From [Clostridium] polysaccharolyticum (GTDB taxonomy: Bacteria > Bacillota > Clostridia > Lachnospirales > Lachnospiraceae): a DNA stretch of 32,478 nucleotides. The notes under the pieces are model-generated. The model saw nothing but the letters and a program-made list of their open reading frames with translations. It searched no databases and was not told the DNA's origin. The position numbers were made by a program, and so were the translations under genes. Shown here piece by piece: positions 1-8,202 of this stretch. The DNA is taken from the NCBI RefSeq assembly GCF_900111595.1, contig NZ_FOHN01000031.1, forward strand, positions 1 to 32,478, read 5' to 3'. The first letter of the stretch is position 1; each line of letters opens with the position of its first letter.

Positions 1-356
1 ATATCCCTTGTGCTTAACCCTCTTGCATATAGTGAGATAACTTTTTCTTCGATTCCAGAGATGTCCCTGCAGTATTTGGGTACAATTGCAGGCTCAAACT
101 CCCCATTCCTGTCTCGTGGAATATCCAGCTTAAGTTCGCCCAGTGTACTTTTCACAGTTTTAGGGTAGTGACCGTTTCGTTTGTTATCAGTATTGGCTTC
201 GTTTTTCTGGTTTTTATCGTATCCAAGGGAAACATCCAGTTCCGCTTCCAAAAGTTCTTGAAGCAGGTCTTTAAAGCTCTCCTTGAGCAGAGCAGAAACG
301 TCACCAACGCTTTTTAAGTCATTTTCTTTGATAATTTGTCGTAATACTTCAGTTTT
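1..356 (-). pseudogene. IS256-family (mutator-type) transposase, N-terminal fragment
   Basis: The minus strand is open from 356 to the left edge and reads like the N-terminal third of an IS256-type DDE transposase: a leading EVLRQIIKEND helix, LLKESFKDLLQ, the EAELD.SLGYDK motif, NKRNGHYPKTV and then LDIPRDRNGEFEP, the order seen in intact family members. The catalytic DDE region would lie beyond position 1. A stop codon (357-359) sits directly upstream in frame and there is no ATG, so the first residues and the usual non-coding terminal inverted repeat are missing. The fragment abuts a truncated membrane-protein gene on the other strand, so the 5' end was lost by deletion or recombination rather than being a clean insertion end. 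Whether the rest is intact cannot be seen. Confidence 0.85.
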
Positions 357-701
357 TTAAGTTCTTTATGTGTGCTGGTTTTACTTCTTGATATTGCCGT
401 AATTGTGGCAACTAATAAAATGGAATACCGTACACATGCATTAGAGATTTCTTTAAAAAAGGTTTTAGGATATAGTTTATTTGAAAGACATAAAAAACTT
501 ATCCTGCGAAATATTTTTACAGATGTAGTTACAATTTCCATGCTTGGTATTGCAAGTCTATTTATGAGTCATTTAAGTATGCTGATTTGTATTATTACTG
601 GGCTTGTAATTACAGGAATTGAATTAGCCATTATTTTGAAAAATATTATTTTGGTTGAGAAGCAGAATATACAAAAGGCATTGAAAGGGGGCTGCTTATG
701 A
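357..701 (+). pseudogene. Bacteriocin-associated integral membrane protein (DUF1430/FtsX-like), C-terminal remnant
   Basis: About 110 residues remain, with two strongly hydrophobic stretches around a basic loop containing ALEISLKKVLGYS and ERHKKLIL. This is the end of the membrane subunit of the ABC exporters found beside bacteriocins (DUF1430-type permeases, roughly 650 residues when complete). The reading frame continues upstream without a credible start until it meets the transposase fragment near 357, so about 85 percent of the gene is gone. It overlaps the following ATPase fragment by 4 bases (ATGA), as in intact permease-ATPase pairs. The family call is by motif recognition and is moderately sure; the truncation is clear. 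Confidence 0.6.
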
Positions 702-811
702 TTGCAATTACCAGTTCTGATAAGTCCTTTGAGGATAAGATTTTAACTAAAAGCCTTCATACAGCCAGTAAGTTTATTATACGGAGGATGAAGGCTTTTA
801 GAAATATATGA
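698..811 (+). pseudogene. ABC transporter ATP-binding subunit, N-terminal stub
   Basis: The ATG overlaps the TGA of the preceding permease remnant. The first about 16 codons (MIAITSSDKSFEDKIL) resemble the start of an ABC ATPase, which normally continues into a Walker A P-loop. After about position 745 the similarity ends and the frame stops at 809-811 without any P-loop. Together with the permease remnant this is the footprint of a decayed bacteriocin-type exporter. The break falls at the left arm of the hairpin at 749-799. Confidence 0.45.
749..799 (-). terminator. Rho-independent terminator of dpaAB
   Basis: A perfect 12-bp inverted repeat (AAAAGCCTTCAT at 749-760, its complement at 788-799) has a 27-nt loop. 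Read on the minus strand it lies 82 nt after the dpaB stop and is followed by TTTTAGTTAAAA. It could also terminate plus-strand transcription from the exporter remnant. Confidence 0.6.
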
Positions 812-880
812 CAAATTGATAGCTACTGTATGGCAAAATCTAAGCTTCCTTGAAAATCCAGTTCCATTACAGAAAAATAA

Positions 881-1468
881 TTACCGAGGAGCCAATACAA
901 TTGGCTGTAACTGTTCCCCAGCTAGAGCTGCCCGTAAAGTATCTTCAATTAAATCAAAATGAGAGACCATAGAATTTGGTTTCTGTTTATAATTATCCTG
1001 GCCAAAAGGAACGAAGTAAATATGTTTCATATTCATTAACGAACCAATGTTAGTAAAATTAATGCCTAAAGAATCATTGCTGGATAGGAAAATGATTAAA
1101 GGCTTTCCATTTCTTAAATGTCCTTTTGCAGCCATTAATACAGGTGTATCTGTAATACCGTGGCAAAGTTTCGCAAGAGTATTGCCAGTGCATGGGGCAA
1201 TAATCATTAAATCAAGTTTGTTCTTTGGTCCAAGAGGCTCTGCTGCTGGAATTGTCAGAACCGGTTTATTTAAAGTTATTTTCTCAAGTGTCTCCATAAA
1301 ATCCTGTGGATGCCCAAACCGGCTATCAAGTGTCTGGGCACTATCCGAAAAAATAGGAATTACGTTAATGTTATGTGCAACAAGCGATTCGATCTGTTCA
1401 ATCATCTGTTTATAGGTACAAAAAGACCCAGTCATTGCAACACCAACAGTGCAATCTTCCAATTTCAT
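881..1468 (-). CDS. dpaB: Dipicolinate synthase subunit B
   Basis: A 195-residue flavoprotein-like protein (Bacillus SpoVFB is about 200). Dipicolinate synthase converts dihydrodipicolinate to dipicolinic acid in the mother cell late in sporulation; the product enters the spore core as Ca-DPA and gives heat resistance. Visible signatures are the N-terminal VGVAMTGSFCTY loop, LMIIAPCTGNTLAKL (flavoprotein-type phosphate-binding PCTGNT), and a C-terminal ALAGEQLQPIVL segment, all typical of subunit B. It lies 27 nt downstream of dpaA on the same strand and ends before the hairpin at 749-799, so the two form a two-gene operon. Its presence is direct evidence for an endospore former. Confidence 0.95.
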   Translation of the reverse strand: MKLEDCTVGVAMTGSFCTYKQMIEQIESLVAHNINVIPIFSDSAQTLDSRFGHPQDFMETLEKITLNKPVLTIPAAEPLGPKNKLDLMIIAPCTGNTLAKLCHGITDTPVLMAAKGHLRNGKPLIIFLSSNDSLGINFTNIGSLMNMKHIYFVPFGQDNYKQKPNSMVSHFDLIEDTLRAALAGEQLQPIVLAPR

Positions 1469-1495
1469 GAAACCACTTCTTTCTTACAGGAAAGG

Positions 1496-2383
1496 TTACG
1501 AAAGAGATTCAAGTTTTGCAACAAGTGCGTCAGTTAGAATTCCTGCTGAGGATTTTGGTGCATATTTTCCAGGTAATCCAAGACAAAGCTCTGTTTTTAG
1601 TCCAAGTTTAGAAGCAGCATCCGTATCAAAACATCCAGGATTAGAGGAGATGTCAATTAAGGTTGCATCCACAGAAACCTCTTTTAATAAACTTTCATCA
1701 AAATATTGAGCTGGAATAGTATTAAAAATAAATGAAAACTCACTTAGTGAGTTTGGCATACATTCAAATGGCAAAGTATCAAAGCCAGCTGTCTTGGCTT
1801 GTGCCAGCACTATTTTTCTTCTGGCACAAACAGTTACTTTGGCATCCAGTCCTTTCAGTTTAGCAGCTAAAACACTGCCGCATTTTCCGTATCCCAGAAC
1901 TAGACATGTGCTATTACATAGGTTAATCTGGCTTCGCATAATTGCTTCGGCAATAGTACCTTCAGCAGTTGCAATAGCATTAAGAACTGCAACCTCATCC
2001 ATTTCCATAAAATCAACATGCTTGATGGAATGTACACCACAGAAACGCTTAATACATGGTGTGATAGCACCACCAAAAATAATGTGTGAAGGTCTGAGAC
2101 AAGTAAGAAAATTCTGAATCTCCAGATCCTTCGCCTCATAAGCTGAATTTATGGTAAGCTGTGTTTTGGAAAAAGGTACGGGTCCAACAATCACATCAGC
2201 ATAATCGAGAGCTTCCTGTAACGAATTTACGATTGTAACACGTGAAAAAGTACCAGCTTGTGGAACACAGTAAGCAGCTGCATCATATCCTCTATTGGTC
2301 AGTTCTTTTATCATATAGGAAAGTCTTAAATCACCACCAATAAATGAAATTCTAGAATATTTTGCATTTTTAATATTTGACAT
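1496..2383 (-). CDS. dpaA: Dipicolinate synthase subunit A
   Basis: A 295-residue protein, matching the usual length (about 297) of SpoVFA. The N-terminal part begins ISFIGGDLRLSYMIKEL, the hallmark of DpaA; a Rossmann NAD(P)-binding segment follows near residue 161 (CLVLGYGKCGSVLAAKL), then the family-typical LIDISSNPGCFD and LPGKYAPKSSAGIL near the C-terminus. With DpaB it oxidises a lysine-pathway intermediate to dipicolinate in the mother cell. The ATG follows a purine-rich, GGGGG-containing ribosome-binding stretch. A sigma-K-like promoter is visible just upstream (2406-2432), as expected for mother-cell expression. Confidence 0.95.
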   Translation of the reverse strand: MSNIKNAKYSRISFIGGDLRLSYMIKELTNRGYDAAAYCVPQAGTFSRVTIVNSLQEALDYADVIVGPVPFSKTQLTINSAYEAKDLEIQNFLTCLRPSHIIFGGAITPCIKRFCGVHSIKHVDFMEMDEVAVLNAIATAEGTIAEAIMRSQINLCNSTCLVLGYGKCGSVLAAKLKGLDAKVTVCARRKIVLAQAKTAGFDTLPFECMPNSLSEFSFIFNTIPAQYFDESLLKEVSVDATLIDISSNPGCFDTDAASKLGLKTELCLGLPGKYAPKSSAGILTDALVAKLESLS

Positions 2384-2405
2384 GTTTAGAACCCCCTTCT
2401 TCTAT

Positions 2406-2432
2406 AAGTATATGTGTGGGGGATAGGTTGGT
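2406..2432 (-). promoter_or_regulatory. Candidate sigma-K promoter of dpaAB
   Basis: On the minus strand an AC at 2431-2432 is followed after exactly 16 nt by CATATACTT (2406-2414). The mother-cell sigma-K consensus is AC-N16-CATANNNTA, so only the last base differs. It lies about 23 nt before the dpaA ATG. Bacillus spoVF is known to be sigma-K dependent. The assignment rests on spacing and one motif only. Confidence 0.4.
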
Positions 2433-2501
2433 GATTATTTATAAGAAGGAAAATGTACCTATAAACAATCACCATTTTAGGAACATATTAGGAGCAAAAA
2501 A

Positions 2502-3182
2502 CTACATAAGAAACAGGGATAAAATCACGGTAATAATGCCAGATACGCTTATTGCAATTCCACTCATGGCACCCTGGACTTCCCCAAGTTCTATGGCTTT
2601 GCTAGTACCAACAGCATGGCTTGCAGTACCCAATGCTACGCCTTGTACTACTTCATGGTCAAAGTGGAAGAGTTTAATCAGAAATGGTCCTAAAACAGCT
2701 CCAAGTACACCAGTAATAACGACAATGGCTACCGTAATAGATGGAATTCCGCCAAGCTGTTCACTGATTTCTACTGCAATGGCGGTAGTTACGGATTTTG
2801 GAATCAAAGAGGATAAAATGCTATTTTTCATAGAGAATAATTTGCATAATCCATACACACTGCCTATGGAAGCTAAACTGCCAAATAAACAGCCAGCAAA
2901 GATAGGAAGGAAATATTTTTTTAGGATTTTAACCTGCTTATAAATGGAATATCCGAGCACAGCAGTTGCAGGTCCGATTAGCATATTTATAATATTGCCC
3001 CCTTTCTGGTAGGCTTCTAGAGGAATGTCAAAAACCTGTAAAGTGGTAATGATAAGAGCAATTGCTATCAAAAGAGGATTGACAAGGGCGTTTTTCGTTT
3101 TTCTGTTAAGATATAATCCAATTTGAAATGCCAATATAGTAAGAGCAATTCCAAAAAGGGGATTTTGATAAATATTATCCAT
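2502..3182 (-). CDS. lrgB: LrgB family membrane protein (CidB/LrgB)
   Basis: A 226-residue protein with about seven hydrophobic helices. The family signature is clear: LIGPATAVLGYSIY near residue 70, SLIPKSVTTAIAVEIS near 125 and GTASHAVGTSKAIELGE near 185. LrgB-type proteins act with LrgA in the cytoplasmic membrane and are linked to control of murein hydrolase activity and to metabolite export (pyruvate or glycolate in other organisms); the substrate cannot be told from sequence. The start overlaps the lrgA stop by 8 nt, so the two are translationally coupled. Confidence 0.92.
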   Translation of the reverse strand: MDNIYQNPLFGIALTILAFQIGLYLNRKTKNALVNPLLIAIALIITTLQVFDIPLEAYQKGGNIINMLIGPATAVLGYSIYKQVKILKKYFLPIFAGCLFGSLASIGSVYGLCKLFSMKNSILSSLIPKSVTTAIAVEISEQLGGIPSITVAIVVITGVLGAVLGPFLIKLFHFDHEVVQGVALGTASHAVGTSKAIELGEVQGAMSGIAISVSGIITVILSLFLM

Positions 3183-3546
3183 TATGCTTTTCCTCCTTTT
3201 TATTCATTCGCTTTATAAAAAAGGAAACGGTATATCCTGTTACAGCAAAAGTGAATATGGTTGTAAATAGTGTAATGATAAACAAAGGCAGCAGAACCCC
3301 TTTTATGAGTTCGTATTTTTCAATAATGGCAGCGCCAGCAGGAATAAAGAAAAAGGCCATAGTGTTAAGTAAAAAGTCAGAAACTTTATCAATGTGGTGT
3401 GTCTTTATTATGCCTGGCATAAGCAAAAGGAATAGGAGCAGCAGGCTGATAACGCTGGAAGGAAAGGCAAATGGCAAGAGAGCAGATATGACTTCCCCAC
3501 AGATGCATAAAAAGAAAATAAGAAGCAGCTGTTTTAAAATGTCCAT
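3175..3546 (-). CDS. lrgA: LrgA/CidA family holin-like membrane protein
   Basis: A 123-residue protein with four predicted helices and the family motif sequence GEVISALLPFAFPSSVISLLLLFLLL, LNTMAFFFIPAGAAIIEKY. The start chosen (3546) is the ATG preceded by CTAAGGAG; a longer upstream frame lacks a ribosome binding site. It works with LrgB as a holin/antiholin-like or export pair. Its mRNA leader contains a 7-bp inverted repeat (CCAGCCA at 3573-3579, TGGCTGG at 3598-3604, on the plus strand), possibly a regulatory hairpin. No sensor kinase such as LytS is adjacent. Confidence 0.88.
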   Translation of the reverse strand: MDILKQLLLIFFLCICGEVISALLPFAFPSSVISLLLLFLLLMPGIIKTHHIDKVSDFLLNTMAFFFIPAGAAIIEKYELIKGVLLPLFIITLFTTIFTFAVTGYTVSFFIKRMNKKEEKHNG

Positions 3547-3764
3547 AATTTCATTCTCCTTAGTAGTAAAATCCAGCCAGTTTAGTAAGAAAATAATTGG
3601 CTGGTTATGTAGTTTCTGATACAGTTTAGTATTAGAGAAACAGTAAAAATATATCACAAAATGTTATGAAAAACAAGGAAGATATAGAAAGCAGCTGGTT
3701 TTCAATCAATAAATTCCACAATAATAAATTCCTGCTTTACTGATTTAAAATGTAAAAGAACAAT

Positions 3765-3793
3765 TTGACTTAGCTGGTGAAAGATGGTATACT
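3765..3793 (+). promoter_or_regulatory. Sigma-A promoter of the cold-shock gene
   Basis: TTGACT (3765-3770), a 17-nt spacer and TATACT (3788-3793) form a near-consensus promoter 51 nt upstream of the cold-shock ATG. The resulting leader is only about 45 nt, much shorter than the long thermosensing leader of Escherichia coli cspA. Confidence 0.8.
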
Positions 3794-3844
3794 GATTACA
3801 TTGTGAGACATCGCAATGATTATTTATTATTTGGAGGAATTATT

Positions 3845-4045
3845 ATGAACAAAGGTACCGTAAAATGGTTCAACAATCAAAAAGGATATGGTTTTATTTC
3901 AGATGAAGCTGGAAGTGACATCTTTGTACATTACACAGGATTAAACATGGATGGCTTCAAATCCCTTGAAGAAGGCCAGGCAGTTGAATTTGATGTTGTT
4001 GATGGTGCTAAAGGACCTCAGGCAACTAACGTAACAATTGCGTAA
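3845..4045 (+). CDS. Cold-shock domain protein (CspA family)
   Basis: A 66-residue single OB-fold nucleic-acid chaperone, the standard length. RNP1 is KGYGFIS and RNP2 is DIFVHYT, both intact; GTVKWFN opens the protein. Such proteins bind single-stranded RNA/DNA, melting structure in the cold or during growth shifts. The start is the ATG 7 nt after GGAGG; an upstream in-frame extension has no ribosome binding site. The gene is monocistronic: strong promoter just upstream, a hairpin at about 4048-4069 and a strong terminator at 4157-4188 downstream. Confidence 0.97.
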   Translation: MNKGTVKWFNNQKGYGFISDEAGSDIFVHYTGLNMDGFKSLEEGQAVEFDVVDGAKGPQATNVTIA

Positions 4046-4156
4046 TCAAAGGTAGTTTACAGTGTACCTTTATTCTTATAGATTTTAAAGTTTGATTATG
4101 ATTTGATTTTTAAGTTTATACGGATTAAGTGTTATATTGTTAGAACGAAGTTGATT

Positions 4157-4188
4157 AAAAAAGGTTATCCCTCAGGATAACCTTTTTT
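4157..4188 (+). terminator. Rho-independent terminator
   Basis: A 10-bp perfect stem (AAGGTTATCC at 4161-4170, complement at 4175-4184) with a CTCA loop, flanked by AAAA and TTTTTT. It ends the cold-shock transcript. A smaller hairpin (AAGGTA.../TACCTT, 4048-4069) directly follows the stop codon. Confidence 0.85.
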
Positions 4189-4271
4189 ATGTTGTAAACT
4201 TAAGTTTGGCTATGTAAACTGCATAAAAGAATCTGTATAAACTAAGACACTAGGAGAAGAAGGATAAAATA

Positions 4272-4964
4272 ATGAGAAAAGAGATATTGAGATTTTCCTA
4301 TGAGAAACTGTTTCAGTCAACGGACTTCTGGAAGCAGATTAAGCAGCTGAATATTAATGTAGACTTTTTAGAAGCTAGACGTTTTTTCGCCACCTGCAGG
4401 CCAATTCGTGGCATGATGCTTTCTTATGAGCGAAAAGATGTGGAACAGGGGCTAGTGAGAATACAGGAAAATCAGATTATTCTATCGGATGTATCTCTAA
4501 CTTGTGATGTATTGAAAGAGTTTGCATCATTTCCCATAAAATCAGCTATGGCATATCTGATTTCATGTAGTCCAGATTCCTATGAAAATTATGGAGCTGG
4601 GGAACTGAATTATCATTTTATCCAAAATGCATGTATGGATCGAGTAAGAAATCTGATGATGCAGAATTTCAGGATGTTTGTAAAAAAAGAATATGAAACA
4701 GAGGACTCTATTTGTTTTTCTAAAGGAGTAGGACCAGGATATTTTGGCATGCCTATGACAGAAGGGAAAAAGATATATACGTTACTGCACGGTGAAGAAA
4801 TCGATGTTTTCTACAAAGGAGAAATGATGTATCCACTAAAATCAACCATAGGTGCTATGTTTAGTTATAAAGCAGAAGAACCATTAAAATTGGATCCTTG
4901 TGCATATTGCCAGGCAGCAGCTAAGGACTGCAGGTACTGTGGCGAGTATAAAAATATACCGTAA
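4272..4964 (+). CDS. MetH activation-domain-like protein with C-terminal Cys4 cluster
   Basis: A 230-residue soluble protein. The segment from about residue 150, VGPGYFGMPMTEGKKIYTLL, followed by EMMYPLKSTIGAMFSY, resembles the SPGYxxxPL...iF.lL...m.P..S core of the cobalamin-dependent methionine synthase activation domain, which binds S-adenosylmethionine during reductive remethylation of the corrinoid. The C-terminus ends in C-x2-C-x6-C-x2-C, a likely metal or Fe-S site that MetH itself lacks. Stand-alone proteins of this type occur in anaerobes and may reactivate corrinoid methyltransferases, but no methyltransferase or corrinoid protein is nearby. ATG 4272 follows GAAGGA at good spacing. 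The next gene encodes a PAS protein directly downstream, so the pair probably acts together. Family call is moderate. Confidence 0.5.
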   Translation: MRKEILRFSYEKLFQSTDFWKQIKQLNINVDFLEARRFFATCRPIRGMMLSYERKDVEQGLVRIQENQIILSDVSLTCDVLKEFASFPIKSAMAYLISCSPDSYENYGAGELNYHFIQNACMDRVRNLMMQNFRMFVKKEYETEDSICFSKGVGPGYFGMPMTEGKKIYTLLHGEEIDVFYKGEMMYPLKSTIGAMFSYKAEEPLKLDPCAYCQAAAKDCRYCGEYKNIP

Positions 4965-5048
4965 ATGGGTAAGAATACTTGCGTTACAGACTGGTTTTGT
5001 TATAATGAAAAGTGGAAAAAGCACAAGAAAATCAGTGAGGTACATGGA

Positions 5049-6185
5049 ATGAAACTAGGTATCCAAAAAATATTTCAGGAATTGGCTAGTTATGTAGATT
5101 TCCCAACGATTGTTTTTATTAATGAAACGGGTAAGATTATTGGAAAAAACAGAAGTGCTAGTGAAATTATCGGTGAGAAGTGCAAATATTTAAAAGAGGT
5201 TATGAGCACAGAAGTAGAAGCCAGATTTCGCCATGCGATTATTGAGCAGGAAAAGCAGGTTTTCTATAACGTAAAAGTTTTAGAAAAAGAACAGAGTATA
5301 GAGATCGATATGCAGGTAAATGTAATCCTGTATGAGAAACAGCATGTTACCATTTGTTTTTTTGAACAGTCTTATAAGATGATGTATGACAAGTATATGT
5401 CACTTTTAGTACCAAGATTATTTTATAAAACCAGTCAATGTGATTTTATAATGGCGAATCGGCATTTTATGGCAGACAATAATTTAGAAACTGCAAATGG
5501 TGTCCGAAATGAAGATTTTTTAGAAGAAGAAGTTTGCAAGTTTGTTTCATTATCAGAAGAAAACGTAATTCGCAGTAAGCAGGCAGAGTTTAATGTAGTA
5601 CATACTATTAAACTGAAATGGAAACAGGAGAAAGATTATTTTATCCGGCTGAATCTAGTACCAGTGCTGGACCGCAATGGAGAAGCAGTAGGGCTGCTTG
5701 GCAATTACAATATTATTTTAAGCCGGGATGAATACAAAGGATTATTTGATACAGTCCTTAGGCAGAAACAGATGTTAAGCCGTATCGTTAGCCAGCAAGG
5801 AAAATATACAGTTGCCTGTAGAATGGAAGAAGGATGGCCAATTGAGTATGTGTCTTCAAATTTCGCAGAGTTTGGTTACCCTATTCATGAAGTGTATAGT
5901 GGTATCATGAAGTGGGCTAGGCTCGTTCATCCAGCAGATTTAGAACGTGTTAAGAAGGAATTGGACTTGTATATGAAGGAGCCTGCTGGAAAACTCCCAT
6001 TTTTAGTATATCGGATTCGAAAAGGGAATGGAAGGTATGTATGGATTGAAGATATCACATATTCAATAATTTCAGAGAGAAACACATATCTAAGAGAAGG
6101 CATGTTTTATGTTTTTCCAGAAGAGTGTTATAAAGAATTAGAAAAGAAATATGAGAGAGGTGCAGAAAATGAAGGTAACAGTTAA
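5049..6185 (+). CDS. Triple-PAS domain protein without output domain
   Basis: About 378 residues. Three PAS-like units are visible: residues about 10-110 (FPTIVFINETGKIIGKN), about 120-220 (LFYKTSQCDFIMANRHF), and about 250-365, the last a clear PAS_3-type fold (WPIEYVSSNFAEFGY, RLVHPADLERV, YRIRKGNGRYVWIED). There is no kinase, GGDEF, HD-GYP or HTH segment, so it would signal by protein contact. ATG 5049 is preferred because GAGG lies 8 nt upstream; an in-frame ATG at 4965, directly after the upstream stop, gives 28 more residues but has a weak ribosome binding site. It is coupled to the MetH-activation-like gene and overlaps galM by 17 nt. Ligand unknown. Confidence 0.75.
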   Translation: MKLGIQKIFQELASYVDFPTIVFINETGKIIGKNRSASEIIGEKCKYLKEVMSTEVEARFRHAIIEQEKQVFYNVKVLEKEQSIEIDMQVNVILYEKQHVTICFFEQSYKMMYDKYMSLLVPRLFYKTSQCDFIMANRHFMADNNLETANGVRNEDFLEEEVCKFVSLSEENVIRSKQAEFNVVHTIKLKWKQEKDYFIRLNLVPVLDRNGEAVGLLGNYNIILSRDEYKGLFDTVLRQKQMLSRIVSQQGKYTVACRMEEGWPIEYVSSNFAEFGYPIHEVYSGIMKWARLVHPADLERVKKELDLYMKEPAGKLPFLVYRIRKGNGRYVWIEDITYSIISERNTYLREGMFYVFPEECYKELEKKYERGAENEGNS

Positions 6186-7227
6186 ACCATTTGGAAAATT
6201 GGAGACAGGTGAACAGGTCAATGTTTACACACTAAAGAACAAAAATGGCATGGAAGTATCTTGTATCAGCTACGGGGCTATCATTAAAAATATCTTAGTG
6301 CCAGATAAAAACGGAAATGTGAAGGACGTTGTCCTTGGTTATGATAAGTTAGAAGGTTATGTAAAAGATAGTTCAGGACAAGGTGCTTTTATTGGAAGAC
6401 ATGCTAACCGTATTAAAGATGCGAGATTTGAGATAAATGGGACAGCATATCAGATTCAAAAGAATGAAAAAGAAAATAATCTTCATAGTGGAACCCCAGC
6501 TTATAATAAGGTGATCTATGAAGCAGATACGTTTGAAGAAGAGGATTCTGTATCCGTAGAATTTTCAAGACTAAGCAAAGACATGGAACAAGGATTCCCT
6601 GGAAATCTTGATATTACCATAACTTATACATTAACAGAGGAGAATGAGTTTGTTATGGAATATATGGCTGTATCCGATAAAGATACCGTAATTAATTTTA
6701 CAAACCACTCATACTTCAATCTGGCAGGCCACAATAGCGGTTCTGTACTAGACCACAAAGTAGAATTGTATGCAGATCAGTTTACTCCTACAGATGATGA
6801 ATTAATTCCAACAGGGGAATTCTGTGATGTAGAAGGAACCCCTATGGATTTCCGTACAATGAAGAAAATCGGACAGGATATTCATGCAGATTACAAACCT
6901 TTAAAACAAGGAAAGGGATACGATCATAACTTTGTTCTTAGACCAAATCAAGGCGAAGATGCAGAATTAATTGCAAAATACTGGGAGGAAGAGAGCGGAA
7001 GGCTTATGGAAGTTTACACCGATCGTCCAGGCGTGCAGATCTATACTGCCAATAACCTAGAAGAAGATAACGCAAAAGATGGAGCAAGCTACAGGCCATA
7101 CGATGCAATTTGTTTTGAAACACAGAATTTTCCTAATGCAGTGAATACACCAAACTTCCCAAATGCTATTTTAAAAGCAGAAGAGGAATTTAACTCAGTA
7201 ACAGTTTATAAATTCTTAACGAAATGA
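6169..7227 (+). CDS. galM: Aldose 1-epimerase (mutarotase)
   Basis: A 352-residue cytosolic enzyme that interconverts alpha and beta anomers of aldoses such as galactose. Diagnostic segments: GAFIGRHANRI near residue 80 (substrate-binding NR), NHSYFNLAGH near 180 (catalytic His), GYDHNFVL near 250, and the C-terminal CFETQNFPNAVN carrying the catalytic Glu. The start is the ATG at 6169, 8 nt after GAGAGG; an upstream ATG at 6151 is in frame but has no ribosome binding site. No galactokinase or uridylyltransferase gene is adjacent; the gene overlaps the end of the PAS gene, so it is likely in one transcript. Ends at a strong bidirectional terminator. Confidence 0.96.
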   Translation: MKVTVKPFGKLETGEQVNVYTLKNKNGMEVSCISYGAIIKNILVPDKNGNVKDVVLGYDKLEGYVKDSSGQGAFIGRHANRIKDARFEINGTAYQIQKNEKENNLHSGTPAYNKVIYEADTFEEEDSVSVEFSRLSKDMEQGFPGNLDITITYTLTEENEFVMEYMAVSDKDTVINFTNHSYFNLAGHNSGSVLDHKVELYADQFTPTDDELIPTGEFCDVEGTPMDFRTMKKIGQDIHADYKPLKQGKGYDHNFVLRPNQGEDAELIAKYWEEESGRLMEVYTDRPGVQIYTANNLEEDNAKDGASYRPYDAICFETQNFPNAVNTPNFPNAILKAEEEFNSVTVYKFLTK

Positions 7228-7237
7228 TAGAAAAAAG

Positions 7238-7290
7238 AAATGCTCCCCTGAAAGAACAATGGATCATTCAAGTAAGGGGAGCATTTTATG
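7238..7290. terminator. Bidirectional terminator between galM and upp
   Basis: A 12-bp perfect stem (AAATGCTCCCCT at 7238-7249, complement at 7275-7286) with a 25-nt loop; it has T-rich sequence on both strands and serves the convergent galM and upp genes. Confidence 0.85.
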
Positions 7291-7303
7291 TTAAAATAAT
7301 CTT

Positions 7304-7933
7304 TTATTTTGTACCATAGATTCTATCGCCAGCGTCACCTAAGCCAGGTAAAATGTAACCATTTTCGTTAAGACGTTCATCTAATGCACCAATGAAAACA
7401 TCTACATCTGGATGAGCTTCCTGTAACGCTTTTACTCCTTCAGGAGCAGCAATTAAACATAAGAAATGAATTTTTGTAATTCCTCTTTGTTTTAGGTTGT
7501 TAATAGCTGCGATAGCAGAACCGCCAGTTGCAAGCATTGGATCTACTACAAAAATTTCACGATCTGCGGCATCGTGAGGTAATTTACAAAAATATTCAAC
7601 TGGTTCAAGTGTTTCTTCATTACGGTACATGCCAATATGTCCAACTTTGGCATTGGGAATCAGGTTTAAAATACCGTCTGCCATATGAAGGCCGGCACGG
7701 AGAATTGGAACGATACATAATTTTTTACCCGCAATTTCTTTTACAGTTGTTTTTACTAACGGGGTTTCTATTTCAATATCTTCTAAAGGAAGTTCTCTAG
7801 TTGCTTCATAGCAGATAAGCATTGCAACTTCAGAAACCAGATCACGAAATTCCTTTGTTGATGTATGTTTCATTCTCATGATTCCAATTTTGTGCTGAAT
7901 CAGTGGGTGGTTCATGACTGTTATTTTTGACAT
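7304..7933 (-). CDS. upp: Uracil phosphoribosyltransferase
   Basis: A 209-residue enzyme (the family norm is 208-209) that salvages uracil: uracil + PRPP to UMP + PPi. Seen: the N-terminal [27 protein letters not shown] near residue 80, the PRPP loop [12 protein letters not shown] near 130, and [11 protein letters not shown] at the C-terminus. The start follows GGAGGGAAACAT; a longer frame upstream begins without a ribosome binding site. On the minus strand a TATAAT (7981-7986) about 48 nt upstream with a TGTG extension is the probable -10 element. No uracil permease gene is adjacent. Confidence 0.97.
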   Translation of the reverse strand: MSKITVMNHPLIQHKIGIMRMKHTSTKEFRDLVSEVAMLICYEATRELPLEDIEIETPLVKTTVKEIAGKKLCIVPILRAGLHMADGILNLIPNAKVGHIGMYRNEETLEPVEYFCKLPHDAADREIFVVDPMLATGGSAIAAINNLKQRGITKIHFLCLIAAPEGVKALQEAHPDVDVFIGALDERLNENGYILPGLGDAGDRIYGTK

Positions 7934-8202
7934 ATGTTTCCCTCCGGTTATATAAATTTTGTATTTTTGCATTTCTGAATATTATAACACTTATAGAAAT
8001 ATATGAAAAGAGGGAAAAAATAATAGAACTTATCTGTTTATATGAAAAGAGTCCACAATAGAATGCCGAAAAATCAAAAAATAATGGGATGGAAAGTTGG
8101 CAGATGCTAAAAACAATTTAGTGGCATCTGAATAATATATTACTAGAATAGCTTATAATATAATATTAGCAAAAAACAGGAATACCGAGACAAGGAAGGT
8201 TG

